Assembly: GCA_029552545.1 (NCBI GenBank)
Contig: JAKPDO010000019.1
Span: 124,001 to 188,000, forward strand
Source of the DNA: Planctomycetota bacterium
GTDB taxonomy: Bacteria; Planctomycetota; Phycisphaerae; Sedimentisphaerales; Anaerohalosphaeraceae
DNA length: 64,000 nucleotides
Direction: 5' to 3'
The notes under the pieces are model-generated. The model ran no database searches, was not told where the DNA came from, and saw only the letters and a program-made list of their open reading frames with translations. This document shows positions 16,731 to 25,964 of this stretch, one piece after another (the stretch's first letter is position 1; every line of letters starts with the position of its first letter). A program made the translations under genes and the position numbers.

Positions 16731-19700
16731 TTATTGCCATGGAGCAACGCCGCTGATGTTATTGAACCAGTTGCGCAGCCAGCTTTCGGCGAAGAGTACC
16801 AGGTCGTTCATGTTGACATAGCAGTCTCCGTTCAAATCCGCTTCCGGAGCCGGCAGCCCCATCAACACCGCATGCGTGCATGTGTAGGGCTCGGCTGTCT
16901 CGTACTCCATTCCGGATGCGATGTTGAACGTCAATCCGCCGCCCGGCACCAGCCGTTTCTGGGTGGACAAATACACATCGCTGAAGGCAAACTCCGGCAT
17001 TGCGGCGGCTCCACCGCTTCCATAGACCCGAACATAGACGTTTGTATCGGCGCTGGTGGCGGTATAAGTTGTGCCGATCAGCTGCCACTTGGACGCCGGG
17101 ATGCCGGTGCCGCCGGACAGATTTCCGGTGGCATCAGCAGCGGCCTCGGCGATTTTCACATAGTTCGGATTGCCGCTTTGGATTGCTGCGTGAATCACCG
17201 CTCCGTCTGTGACCCCGGCCGGAATTCGCCACAGCTCAAGATGCATTTTTGGGGCCGGATTCGGCCAGGCGGCTGTACCGTACTCGCTGCTGTTGACGGC
17301 GCAGGCCATATCGAGGTAGTACGTTGTTCCGCTCTGGAGGGGGCCGACGACCTGTCCGAGCACCAGGGTCTCGGATGTGTAAATGCACACATCATTCATT
17401 CCGGGACTCGGAAGCGGACTGCCGTAATAACCCGCCGCCCAGATGCCGCCCTGGTCGGCTTCGTTAAAGCCGGCGGGTACTTCAAACAGCCAGCCGGGCG
17501 GAGCCGGAATGTTGTCCGTAAACCAAGCACCCCAGTTATCCGATTTCGAAATGCTGTTATAGACACTTTCGTAGGGGGTTCCGATCATCCACTCAATTTC
17601 TTCAAATCCGCCGTTGGCCAGCAGATTGTCCCGGCTTTCCGGCCAGTCCGTCGGCATCTGAGTGCCCAGATAGACGTATCCGATGTAGGCAATCCCCGGC
17701 TGCTGAATTTCCGCTGTATGTGTGTTTTCGTAAGAGAGCTGGACGGTAATCGGTTTGCCGGCATCCGCCGCTGTTGCCGTATACGTTCCGTAAATCGGAC
17801 GCCACCGATTCCGCGACAGCGGACGCTTGAAGGAGGCGACCGTCTGACCGTTGATTTGAAGGGTCAGTGTGACCGTATCTTTCCAGCCGTCCCAGTCTTT
17901 GGCCATCACATAAGCCATTGCATAGTAGGTTTGTCCGGCGGCTGCGGGTGTGCCGGCGGTCTGCTGGAGAACGGCCGCCGGGTCGTTGGTATAGGCGGCT
18001 ACCGTTCCTCCCAGCGGGGCCAGAACGGGCTGGCTGTAGTTCATTACGCCGATGTTCGTGGCACCGGGTTTATGAACCAGATAAATTCCCTTCTCCCCGC
18101 CGCTGCCGCCGACAAAACTCCAGCCGGTCGGATTGACGGAAAGTTTCGATTCGACTGCCGCCGGGTCCAGAAGCGACAGGTCATAGAAGAAGTCGCCGTT
18201 CACCAGCAGGCCGGTGTTGCGCGGTTCCTGAACGTTAGCGCTGTCCATCCACCCTTCTCCCAGCGTTATAAGGTCTTCGCTGTTCACAATGGTATCCCGG
18301 TCGTAGTCTCCCGGCAGATAGGTCGGGTAATGCTGAGAAGTATTGGCCTGATCGGAAATCGGGTTGAACTCGTCAATATACACACGCGTATCGGGCTGAC
18401 CGCCGACAATCGAAATCTCCGTCCAGACTTTCTTTGAAGAACCCGGATACGGTTTCGGGTAGGCGAATTTCAATTCCTGCCATACGTAATCCGGTTTTGT
18501 CAGCGGCAGACGAACCTCACCCAGATAGGTCAGATTGGCAGGGTTCATCGGGTCGGTGCCGTCCGTATAACTGTAAGACCGGACCAGCAGGCTGGCTCCG
18601 CTTCCGTTGACGGCGGCCACGCGTGCATAAGTCTTGAAAAAGTTTTTGGACAGCCAGCCGTGCGTAGGACTGACAAATTCCTGATACCCTCCGTTGCTCG
18701 GAATGCAGATTGCGATGCCCGATGTAATATAGGGGGCAAACACAGCCGTTTGCGGTTCACGCCCGCTCCAAGACGGGTCAATCCACGCCATTCCGAATTT
18801 TTGGACATCTCGGGCGGCCTTGGTGTAGTAAGTCTCTCCGGGCTGAATATTCACAAACCGGTACCACTGTTGGCCGTCGCTCCAAAGGGCGTAGTGTCCG
18901 CCCGGAATCATGACTGCATTCGGCCAGCCCGGCAGCTCTGCGTCTTTGATGTACCACACGGAAGCCGTGTTGTTGCTGCTGATGTTGATATTTTCACCCG
19001 GCCAGTAGTCAAAGGACGAGAAGGAGGGGCCGTACAGCAGCCGCCAGCCGCTGGAGTTCCAGGCCAGCCGCGTTTCACGGGTGAAATAACTGTCCGGCAG
19101 CGGCTGAACAGAGGACACTGTCAGAGGAGTGGCTGTTTTGTTCGCCAGTTTGGCCACTTCACCGGCGGGCAGATACGAACCGCACCAGACGGCGATTTCA
19201 TCCAAAGCGCCGGAAAATGCTCCGGACAGGCCGGCTCGAGACGCAATGTATAAGGGAGTTTTGGCGGCGGGAACCTTCGGGGCAATATAGCGGGAGGTAA
19301 ACCGAAGCGTTCCGTTTATGTATTTTCGAAGGACCAGTTTGTCGTACGTGATTGCCAGATGGTACCAGCTGCCTAACGTCCGCTGCTCTGCGGTTTCTGT
19401 TCCGATGTTCTGATGCCAGGCCGAATAGGACTCCGACCACAGGTAGTCCAGAAGGTCATCGCCGGTGCCGTTGGGATTTCGGGCCAGTTCTACATCATAG
19501 GCATCGGTGTACATCAGATACCCCCAGTCTGTTCCAGGAGCATTGTCCCGCCGGACCCACATTGAAATTGTGAAGGCATTCCCGAGGTCAAAGACATTCG
19601 GGTCGCTGTGGGCGTCATTCGGGTCCACATAAAGGAAATTGATTTGATTGGGGTCGTTCAGAACGGGATTGAACAGCAGAGCTGTTCCGGTGCCTCCCGG

Positions 19701-19886
19701 ACCGGCCGTCCATTGCGGCTTGTGAATACCGTCCACGGCCCGAAGGGAGGCGTTCAATCCTTTTCCGCTCGCATCGAGAGCGGTTGTTCCGCTTCCCTCA
19801 TTCAGCGGCCAGTAGGCGGCCAGCTCAGCTCTTACGGAAGCGGCGAGCACGAGAAAGACCAGAACCCCCAACGCTCTTTTCATCAT
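16731..19886 (-). CDS. Large secreted LamG and dockerin-like repeat protein
   Basis: A 1051-residue secreted protein. After a signal peptide (residues 1-20) comes a LamG domain (about 22-235: AYWPLNEGSGTTALDASGKG, TISMWVRRDN). Beta-rich carbohydrate-binding-like modules follow; the two after the internal dockerin repeat each begin LLVNGDF or LLANGGFEEIE, which is typical of CBM4/9-like folds. Two dockerin-like calcium-loop segments occur: one internal (about 525-548, YDRDTIVNSEDLITLGEGWM) and one at the C-terminus (ADLNGDCYVNMNDLVLFAES). No catalytic domain is evident. It starts 62 bp after the prepilin gene and is probably in the same transcript. Role: surface or extracellular glycan binding within the polysaccharide locus (inference). 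Confidence 0.8.
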   Translation of the reverse strand: MMKRALGVLVFLVLAASVRAELAAYWPLNEGSGTTALDASGKGLNASLRAVDGIHKPQWTAGPGGTGTALLFNPVLNDPNQINFLYVDPNDAHSDPNVFDLGNAFTISMWVRRDNAPGTDWGYLMYTDAYDVELARNPNGTGDDLLDYLWSESYSAWHQNIGTETAEQRTLGSWYHLAITYDKLVLRKYINGTLRFTSRYIAPKVPAAKTPLYIASRAGLSGAFSGALDEIAVWCGSYLPAGEVAKLANKTATPLTVSSVQPLPDSYFTRETRLAWNSSGWRLLYGPSFSSFDYWPGENINISSNNTASVWYIKDAELPGWPNAVMIPGGHYALWSDGQQWYRFVNIQPGETYYTKAARDVQKFGMAWIDPSWSGREPQTAVFAPYITSGIAICIPSNGGYQEFVSPTHGWLSKNFFKTYARVAAVNGSGASLLVRSYSYTDGTDPMNPANLTYLGEVRLPLTKPDYVWQELKFAYPKPYPGSSKKVWTEISIVGGQPDTRVYIDEFNPISDQANTSQHYPTYLPGDYDRDTIVNSEDLITLGEGWMDSANVQEPRNTGLLVNGDFFYDLSLLDPAAVESKLSVNPTGWSFVGGSGGEKGIYLVHKPGATNIGVMNYSQPVLAPLGGTVAAYTNDPAAVLQQTAGTPAAAGQTYYAMAYVMAKDWDGWKDTVTLTLQINGQTVASFKRPLSRNRWRPIYGTYTATAADAGKPITVQLSYENTHTAEIQQPGIAYIGYVYLGTQMPTDWPESRDNLLANGGFEEIEWMIGTPYESVYNSISKSDNWGAWFTDNIPAPPGWLFEVPAGFNEADQGGIWAAGYYGSPLPSPGMNDVCIYTSETLVLGQVVGPLQSGTTYYLDMACAVNSSEYGTAAWPNPAPKMHLELWRIPAGVTDGAVIHAAIQSGNPNYVKIAEAAADATGNLSGGTGIPASKWQLIGTTYTATSADTNVYVRVYGSGGAAAMPEFAFSDVYLSTQKRLVPGGGLTFNIASGMEYETAEPYTCTHAVLMGLPAPEADLNGDCYVNMNDLVLFAESWLRNWFNNISGVAPWQ

Positions 19887-19948
19887 TCCAAATCTCCTGA
19901 TTCACTATGGGTTAACGGTTTCACCACGGTTTTGACTGAAAACGGTTT

Positions 19949-20791
19949 TTACCAGATTGGATTTAGATTTTCATGGCCCTGATACGGTTTGGCATATTGA
20001 AGATAGGCCTTCTCTTCCGGCAGGCCGCGCATGGTTTCTACATGGCCGTCCACGAAAACCAGGTTGGCCTTGCCTTCATTTTTCTGCGTGAGATTCACGT
20101 TGTGATACGTGGCGATATTGTCCGTACTGCGGCCGGGATTTGGAGCCATCCACAGGGCGTTGTCATTCAAAATGGCCCGGCTGTAGTTTTCACGGTAGCC
20201 GTTGTCTATGTTCAAGGTCCACAAATTTTCTTCGGAGAAAGCAAAGCACTGAGCGGGCCGAGTCACGCGGGTCAGTTTCAGCGAAACCTCTTTTTCGTAA
20301 GCTGTTGAAAAAGTGATTCGCAAACCCGTTTCCCAGTCAAAGCCCAGAAAATAATTCATCGAGTAGCTGTACATCGGGTTGAATGGTACCGTGGTTGTCT
20401 CCGGTGCACCGCACTGGGAGCAGCCCTCCCGCAGGGCATATGTCTTGAACGTCGGGCACATATGCACATTTTTGTCCGCCACATACGGCCAGAAAGAACC
20501 GTCCGGCCAGTCCTTGGTGTAATGCCATCGACACCCCGAAGCACAGGCCCCGTTGTTGAGAGTCCGCCGTGAGTAAAGCCAATAGACTGCAAACGGTGCT
20601 TTGTGATTGTTGTCCTGGGCATACCCCTGCAGAGCGGTTCCGTAGTTCTTCAGATTGGTCGAGCAAATCAGCGTTTGAGCGGACAGTTTTACACGGGACA
20701 GGGCGGGAACGATGATTCCCATCAGAAGAGCGATAATGGAGATGACAACCAGCAACTCGATCAGCGTAAACCCTTTTGTGGCTTTCCGCAT
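19949..20791 (-). CDS. Type II secretion-like prepilin protein (N-methylation motif, H-X9-DG type)
   Basis: A 280-residue protein with a class III prepilin leader: MRKATKG, then the cleavage/methylation site FTLIELLVVISIIALLMGII. The large soluble domain has CSTNLKNYGTALQGYAQDNN and a C-terminal NLVFVDGHVETM, the DGH block typical of planctomycete prepilin-type proteins. Such proteins are numerous in Phycisphaerae and often lie inside glycosidase clusters; their function is unknown. ATG 20791 fits the leader length and is preceded by GGAAAG; the frame is open further upstream but that region holds the promoter. A good sigma-70 promoter and a LacI-type palindrome lie upstream, so it is probably controlled by the adjacent LacI regulator. 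Confidence 0.87.
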   Translation of the reverse strand: MRKATKGFTLIELLVVISIIALLMGIIVPALSRVKLSAQTLICSTNLKNYGTALQGYAQDNNHKAPFAVYWLYSRRTLNNGACASGCRWHYTKDWPDGSFWPYVADKNVHMCPTFKTYALREGCSQCGAPETTTVPFNPMYSYSMNYFLGFDWETGLRITFSTAYEKEVSLKLTRVTRPAQCFAFSEENLWTLNIDNGYRENYSRAILNDNALWMAPNPGRSTDNIATYHNVNLTQKNEGKANLVFVDGHVETMRGLPEEKAYLQYAKPYQGHENLNPIW

Positions 20792-20855
20792 CTTTCCATT
20801 CCCCGTCTTGAAAGGTTTTGTACAGGCGCTTCCGTCAGCACCGTACTTTGCCTGA

Positions 20856-20884
20856 ATTATATCATTGCAAATATTTTCAGTCAA
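20856..20884 (-). promoter_or_regulatory. Promoter of the prepilin / LamG-dockerin transcript
   Basis: On the minus strand TTGACT (20884-20879), a 17-base spacer and a perfect TATAAT (20861-20856) lie about 65 bases before ATG 20791. The expected transcription start is near 20849. Confidence 0.65.
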
Positions 20885-20893
20885 TATCTTTTT

Positions 20894-20911
20894 TGCACAA
20901 ACTTTTGTGCA
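20894..20911. promoter_or_regulatory. LacI-type operator palindrome, copy 1
   Basis: A perfect 8+8 palindrome TGCACAAA-CT-TTTGTGCA, ending 9 bases upstream of the -35 of the prepilin promoter. The same core GCACAAA-NN-TTTGTGC is found at 23248-23263 and, degenerate, at 30762-30777. Confidence 0.65.
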
Positions 20912-20959
20912 GCAATTGTCCAAAAAAATATCACTCCTCGTTTTCCCCTCGAATGTCGG

Positions 20960-21018
20960 ATAAAATCCGGAAGATTTGTTTGCCGAAAACGATGGGGGGT
21001 TCTCGGCCGGATTTTTAT
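20960..21018 (-). terminator. Two-tier hairpin downstream of the LacI gene
   Basis: ATAAAATCCGG (20960-20970) pairs with CCGGATTTTTAT (21007-21018), with an inner CCGA/TCGG stem. It lies between the LacI stop and the prepilin promoter and may end the LacI transcript, although the following T-run is weak. With the promoter and operator it accounts for the 301-bp gap 20792-21092. Confidence 0.35.
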
Positions 21019-21092
21019 GCCCGTTCGTCCGAAAAAAAGCCCTCCCTGCACCCCCAATCCGCAAAATTATAAGACGATATAAAAGACCGGAT

Positions 21093-22154
21093 TCACAAAG
21101 ATTTTTCGCTTATTGATTCATTCGGTTTCGCACAGGTTTTCATATCAAGAAAGTGATAGTCTAACCGTTTCGAAGGAAGAGGGGTGTCTTTGTGTTTAAT
21201 CTTTTTCCGAAGCATTGCCACCGCCTCGCGTGCCATCTGGGTTTCCGGTTCAATAATCGCCGTCGAACACAAGCCGACACGCTGGTCTGTTTCGCCGGCG
21301 AACGTAATCACCGACAAATCACGGGGGATTTGAAGATTCAGCCGGGCTGCTACCGCAAAAATCGCCGGAATGGAATACCCCCAGTAAAACAGCATCGCCG
21401 TCGGACGTTCAGGTTTTTTGAGGACCGAATAGAAAAAATCCGCCTGTTTATCGATGGATTCCTCCAATTTCAGTTCCGCGGGGGGGGTAATATCATAGGG
21501 GGGCAGGCCCGCATTCTGCATGGCCTGCTGATACCCGCCTCGACGGTCGGCGGCACTGTAGTGGGCGTTGGGTTTTTGGTTGTATGAATAAATGTCACAA
21601 TAACAGATTTTTCGATGCCCCAGCTCAATCAGATATTCTGTAGCCCGCTTGGCGGCCGCAAAACTATCCGGGTACACCGCGTCGTATTCCAGTTTGTCAT
21701 TGAGCCAGATTTTCGGCATCTGGGTGTCATAAATGGCCTGCCGGACCTTAGGCGGCATATCCTGAAAGAAGTTGATAATCAGGCCTTCCGCCATCAGCGA
21801 ACGGAATATCATCGGCAGTTCCTGTTCCTTGACACTTTCTTTCGGAATCCGTGCCAGCAGCAGGTGCTTGCCCTGTTTTTCCAGATTCAGGTGAATTTCG
21901 CAGACCAGTTTTTCAGGCAGATAACTTTTGTTTGTAAAATCGCCGTGGAGCAGAGCCACACAGTTAAATTGTCCCGTTTTGACACCGACGGCATAGGCGT
22001 TCGGGATATATCCCAGTTCAAGAGCGATTTTTTTGACTTTTTCCTGACAGCGGCGGCTGATACGGTACTGGTCGGCCTTGTTGTTCAGCACGCGCGACAC
22101 GACCGATACATCTACCCCTGCATAATAGGCAATTTCTTTGAGTGTAACCGACAT
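21093..22154 (-). CDS. LacI/GalR family transcriptional regulator
   Basis: A 353-residue regulator. Residues 2-25 form the LacI helix-turn-helix (VTLKEIAYYAGVDVSVVSRV) followed by the hinge region RISRRCQEKVKKIALELGY. The rest is a periplasmic-binding-protein-like sensor domain (TEYLIELGHRKICY, a GGYQQAM segment, LSVITFAG) that should bind a sugar. ATG 22154 places the HTH at the usual position; an upstream frame extension to 22292 would overlap the preceding gene and add unrelated sequence. It starts 17 bp after the metallophosphoesterase, so the two form an operon. A palindrome upstream of that operon suggests autoregulation. The effector sugar is unknown. Confidence 0.92.
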   Translation of the reverse strand: MSVTLKEIAYYAGVDVSVVSRVLNNKADQYRISRRCQEKVKKIALELGYIPNAYAVGVKTGQFNCVALLHGDFTNKSYLPEKLVCEIHLNLEKQGKHLLLARIPKESVKEQELPMIFRSLMAEGLIINFFQDMPPKVRQAIYDTQMPKIWLNDKLEYDAVYPDSFAAAKRATEYLIELGHRKICYCDIYSYNQKPNAHYSAADRRGGYQQAMQNAGLPPYDITPPAELKLEESIDKQADFFYSVLKKPERPTAMLFYWGYSIPAIFAVAARLNLQIPRDLSVITFAGETDQRVGLCSTAIIEPETQMAREAVAMLRKKIKHKDTPLPSKRLDYHFLDMKTCAKPNESISEKSL

Positions 22155-22171
22155 AGTCTTTTTTCCGCTCC

Positions 22172-23173
22172 TTACTCCCTCCTCAATTCGAACAGATGGT
22201 CTGCTTCCGACCTTGTTTGTTTCAGCAGGGGACTGTACGACCAGCACGTAATTTTCTTCAAATCCTTGCGGAATGTCATCACGCGAAGCCATGCCTGGCC
22301 GCCGATTTCTCGAATCGGGGATTGATAATTGACCAGCATCTGAATTACGGATGCTCCGTTGTCGGTCGGGGAAATCAAAAGCCCTGTCCCGTCTCCAATC
22401 ACGTGCCCGCTGACAACCAGAAAAACATTGTCGTGTTTTCGGACAAGTTTGTCCCAGATTTCCTGACCGTCATTGCCTGTCGGCCGGGTCGGATAGGAGT
22501 GCGGATTCCACTCCTGTTTGTCTCCTTTGGTTTTCCAGTCATACCGGCTGTCGTCGTAGTACAAATACGCGTGAAGGATGAGGATAGCATTTCGGTCTGC
22601 GTATTTTGTGAGAATCTCGGAGGCCCATTGCAGCGTTTCATCCGTCGGAGCCCATTCAAGCGTCAGAATCAGCCACCGGCTGGAGCCCGGCGCTTCAAAA
22701 AGGTGATAGGAATTCGCCGTTTGACCGGCGGTTTTCACACCTGTCAGCCCGGACCAGCCGGCAAGCCGTTCATAAGGAAAGTATCGGTCCAACCCTGTGC
22801 TTCGCTCGGCGGCGTTGCCGCCGGGACCGCAGTCGTGATTGCCGGTGCACATTGCATACGGAATTGTCCCATCCAGTATTTCCAGTGCACAGGAGGCATT
22901 TTCCCATTCTTTATCACTGTTGGTGTTTGTAATGTCGCCCGGAAGCAGAACGTATTGGATTTGGAGTTTCTGGGCCTGATTGCGGATCCACTGGGTCTGG
23001 AGTTCAAAAAGTCCGGGATAGGTGTCATTGTAGTACTGCACATCCGGCAAAATCACCAGCGACCAGGAATCTTCAAAAGAAGAGGGAATTTCGACATTTT
23101 CTGTCTGAATGTACCATTGGCCTGAAAACACGGCTCCAAGCGCCCCCAGATACCAGACAAAAGTATGCACCAT
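22172..23173 (-). CDS. Secreted calcineurin-like metallophosphoesterase
   Basis: A 333-residue predicted exported protein (MVHTFVWYLGALGAVFSG). It carries the metallophosphoesterase motifs in order: ILPDVQYY (a D-x-Q variant of the usual D-x-H), LPGDITN, TGNHDCG, LHAYLYYDD and VSGHVIGDG, which coordinate two metal ions. The family hydrolyses phosphomonoesters, phosphodiesters or nucleotides, and in CAZyme clusters may act on phosphorylated glycans; the substrate here is unknown. Start ATG 23173 has only a weak GAAGA upstream. A consensus promoter and a LacI-type palindrome precede it. It is the first gene of a two-gene operon with the LacI regulator. Confidence 0.83.
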   Translation of the reverse strand: MVHTFVWYLGALGAVFSGQWYIQTENVEIPSSFEDSWSLVILPDVQYYNDTYPGLFELQTQWIRNQAQKLQIQYVLLPGDITNTNSDKEWENASCALEILDGTIPYAMCTGNHDCGPGGNAAERSTGLDRYFPYERLAGWSGLTGVKTAGQTANSYHLFEAPGSSRWLILTLEWAPTDETLQWASEILTKYADRNAILILHAYLYYDDSRYDWKTKGDKQEWNPHSYPTRPTGNDGQEIWDKLVRKHDNVFLVVSGHVIGDGTGLLISPTDNGASVIQMLVNYQSPIREIGGQAWLRVMTFRKDLKKITCWSYSPLLKQTRSEADHLFELRRE

Positions 23174-23210
23174 TCTTCTTTTGTTCCTCGATTGTTTCGG
23201 GTTTTTCGGC

Positions 23211-23240
23211 AGTATAGCGTGCAGGGAAAGGACTTGTCAA
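23211..23240 (-). promoter_or_regulatory. Promoter of the phosphoesterase-LacI operon
   Basis: On the minus strand a perfect TTGACA (23240-23235), an 18-base spacer and TATACT (23216-23211) precede ATG 23173. Confidence 0.62.
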
Positions 23241-23245
23241 TGAAA

Positions 23246-23265
23246 AAGCACAAATCTTTGTGCTT
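23246..23265. promoter_or_regulatory. LacI-type operator palindrome, copy 2
   Basis: A perfect 9+9 palindrome AAGCACAAA-TC-TTTGTGCTT, 5 bases upstream of the -35 of the phosphoesterase-LacI promoter. It shares its core with the palindrome at 20894-20911. Confidence 0.7.
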
Positions 23266-23297
23266 ACATTGCTGAAAACAACAAAGAAGACGGATTT

Positions 23298-25898
23298 TTA
23301 GGGATTCAGCCATTGGCTGACGAAGACCGCAAGGTCTTTGATATCAACCTGCTGGTCCGGCGGGACATTCAGGTCGCAGAAGGGGTTCCAGTTGGATTCT
23401 CCGTCCTCGCTCAGCCAGGATTGGGTAAAAATAGACCAGTCAGTCTGTTCAATTTGCCCATCATCATTCAGGTCTGCCGAACGGGTCAGATCTGAGGCAA
23501 AATAGCCGAGCAGATAGCACATCTGGGCCTGCCAAGGGAGACAGGGCTCGAGCAGCCCTGCATTCTGGAGATTCATATAACATTTCCAGGGGTATCGGAT
23601 GAAGGATTGGAGAAAACTCAGATGGTGATTGATGTTTCCGCACAGATATCCGGGGACCGGATTGAGGTGGTCAAACCAGTAAAAGGAGTACAGATCTGTC
23701 CCGTGCAGATAGTCTCCGAAGCCGGTGATAAAGACCCGCGAAACAGGATTGCGTCCGCCGATCCAATCGAGCACATCCAGAGCGGCGTCCAGGTACGCTC
23801 GGCTGCCGGTTCTCTCATAGGCCCACAGCAGCACATAGGCATTGCCGCACAGCATTCCGCTTGAGCCCCAGTACAGGTCGTTGTACATCAGCATCGGGAT
23901 ATTGTAAGGATTGCAGTCCCTTCGGTTGACCAGAGCGTCGGCCTCCGTCAGAAACGATTGAATGAGGGCGTTTTTGATTGTGCTCGAGACCGGACGGTCT
24001 GTGCGGATGTAGTCCATATAGGCCTTGCTGATAGCGCTGGACCCGAGCAGTCCGATATAACCGTAGTAGGAGTTTCCTCCGAATGCGTTCAGGGGCTTGG
24101 GATTGGAGGCCGAGTTGTATCGACTCTCAAAGTAAGTCCGATAAGTTGAGTTGCCGGTGGCGATGTACAACTCCACCGCCGCCAGTCCCCGGTAGGGCAG
24201 GTCATTGGTTATGCCGTAGGACCAGGTGCTGCCGCTCGGTCCGGTCGGGTTGTACGTGTTCGGGTGGGCGGTCAGCCACCCCCACGACAATTCGGCCCGG
24301 CTGAGCAGTTCCTGGGCGTAGGGTTCCATTCCTTCGATGGTTCCCAAAATGCTGTAGGCTTTGGCGAAAACGGCCGCCAAGACACAAGCCGCTCCGCTGG
24401 AAACATCTGAAACGGTTTGCCGCTGAAGATTTCCGTCATTGGTGATGACAATAAAGTGCACGCTGCCGTCCGGATTCTGCATCTTTTTGAACCATTCGAG
24501 CTGATACTGAATCAGCAGAATCAAGTCATTGGTTAAGCCGTCGGATTCGGGAAGATGAAGCACACCCGGCCCTGTTTTCTGTCCGAAGCTTCGGAGCGTT
24601 TCCAGCAGAAACCACAGAGCACCCAAATTGTTGTGGACATCCAGATGCAGATCGCCTGCATCAAACCAGCCGCCTCGGACATCCCGCGTTTCAATTCCGA
24701 TGTTCAGGGGATCGTAGTCGTACATTTTTGCAGGATTATTGTCATCATAATCATAGCGGCAGGTCTCATTGTTGGCATAAATAGCGGGGCGGCTGTGTCC
24801 TTCGGCAAAAGGTTCGGCAATCTCATAGCCGCTTCGGGCATAGTAGAAAAAACGCAGGGCATCGCGGAACGCCCGATTGAATGTTTTGGGGTGAATCGTA
24901 AAAACCGGTGAACGCTGACCGATTTCCGGCACCTCAATCCAGTACCGTCCCGGTGTATTCAATTCCGTAAAATCTGCGTGATATACAATATCCCCGCTCA
25001 GGTTCCAGCTGCTTTCGCAGGCATTCTGCAGCAGAAGGGGACCCTGATAAACAGGGCGCTGAGCGGCTGCATCAACGACTTGGAAATAAGAAGGAGGCGA
25101 AGAAACCGCTCCGGCTTCATAGCTGACCACGGCCAGCTTCCTCTGGTCGGGCCGATATCCAAGCTGATTGACTTTCACCATGTCCGAATAAACACAATCG
25201 ATGCCGGGCACGAATCGCATCTTTTCAATATAGAGCGTGTTGGTTTGACTGTACCGGCCGGCCCCCTCGAGAGTCAGGATACTCAGGCGAGTCAGGTCCA
25301 GATTGGGATTAACCGCCAGAAAATCGGACATCGGGATATATACATCCTGCCATTGAGCGGTGGACGGCTGAACATAACTTGAAAGCAAAACAGATGCCGT
25401 CTGACTTGAATAGATGCTGCTTTGGCCTGCGTAGGTTCGATAAAGATTCAGAATCTGCTGATCATCTGTGAGACGGATTCGCAAATCAGCCCCTGGTGCG
25501 ACCTGTCCCCATTTCACTCGCAGATGCAGAAACGGATTCGGTGCGGTCCGAAGCAGATTGACCGAGTGGCCCCAGTCCAGTTTGAACTGGATGTTCCACC
25601 ATCCGCCCGGCAGAGTGCTCTCGAGTACCAGAGAGCCGCTGCCGATGGACATATTGACCGGAACGGCATTTTGGCAATGGACGAAAGTGGCCGGACTTCC
25701 CAAATACACATACGATTTGTTGCCGTCCCAGCAGGTAAACGTCTGGAGGTAGGATTGGACCGGGTCAAAAAAGTTGATGCCGATGCATTCTTGACCGCCG
25801 AACACCGGATGCACCGTCATCCAGCAGCAGACAAGGATAAAAAACCGCAACCGGGTGTAGCGAAAAACTCCATCATGTTGACGACGGTCTTTTTTCAT
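23298..25898 (-). CDS. GH9 family endoglucanase-type enzyme with dockerin repeats
   Basis: An 866-residue secreted enzyme. After the signal region come a carbohydrate-binding-like beta-sandwich (about 30-220) and a cellulase N-terminal Ig-like domain (about 225-325, KVNQLGYRPDQRKLAVVSY). The GH9 (alpha/alpha)6 barrel follows, with WFDAGDLHLDVHNN (catalytic-base pair Asp413 and Asp416), WIGGRNPVSRVFITGFGDY, and Glu784 in LLEPCLPWQAQMCY at the place of the GH9 catalytic acid. The C-terminus has two dockerin-like loops (ADLNDDGQIEQTDWSIFTQS and QQVDIKDLAVFVSQWL). GH9 enzymes cut beta-1,4-glucans or related glycans. ATG 25898 is used because the upstream in-frame ATG at 25913 is itself part of the AGGAGGGAAGG binding site. 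Third gene after GH172. Confidence 0.87.
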   Translation of the reverse strand: MKKDRRQHDGVFRYTRLRFFILVCCWMTVHPVFGGQECIGINFFDPVQSYLQTFTCWDGNKSYVYLGSPATFVHCQNAVPVNMSIGSGSLVLESTLPGGWWNIQFKLDWGHSVNLLRTAPNPFLHLRVKWGQVAPGADLRIRLTDDQQILNLYRTYAGQSSIYSSQTASVLLSSYVQPSTAQWQDVYIPMSDFLAVNPNLDLTRLSILTLEGAGRYSQTNTLYIEKMRFVPGIDCVYSDMVKVNQLGYRPDQRKLAVVSYEAGAVSSPPSYFQVVDAAAQRPVYQGPLLLQNACESSWNLSGDIVYHADFTELNTPGRYWIEVPEIGQRSPVFTIHPKTFNRAFRDALRFFYYARSGYEIAEPFAEGHSRPAIYANNETCRYDYDDNNPAKMYDYDPLNIGIETRDVRGGWFDAGDLHLDVHNNLGALWFLLETLRSFGQKTGPGVLHLPESDGLTNDLILLIQYQLEWFKKMQNPDGSVHFIVITNDGNLQRQTVSDVSSGAACVLAAVFAKAYSILGTIEGMEPYAQELLSRAELSWGWLTAHPNTYNPTGPSGSTWSYGITNDLPYRGLAAVELYIATGNSTYRTYFESRYNSASNPKPLNAFGGNSYYGYIGLLGSSAISKAYMDYIRTDRPVSSTIKNALIQSFLTEADALVNRRDCNPYNIPMLMYNDLYWGSSGMLCGNAYVLLWAYERTGSRAYLDAALDVLDWIGGRNPVSRVFITGFGDYLHGTDLYSFYWFDHLNPVPGYLCGNINHHLSFLQSFIRYPWKCYMNLQNAGLLEPCLPWQAQMCYLLGYFASDLTRSADLNDDGQIEQTDWSIFTQSWLSEDGESNWNPFCDLNVPPDQQVDIKDLAVFVSQWLNP

Positions 25899-25964
25899 TC
25901 CTTCCCTCCTCACAGAAAACCAAATCTCGTTTTTGTTTGAAGACGAGTTCCTGAATCGGAGTTT

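Noticed and set aside
16470..18437. Long open frame (655 codons) on the plus strand
   Set aside because: Antisense shadow of the LamG/dockerin gene; the translation is rich in Arg, Cys and Pro without recognisable motifs.
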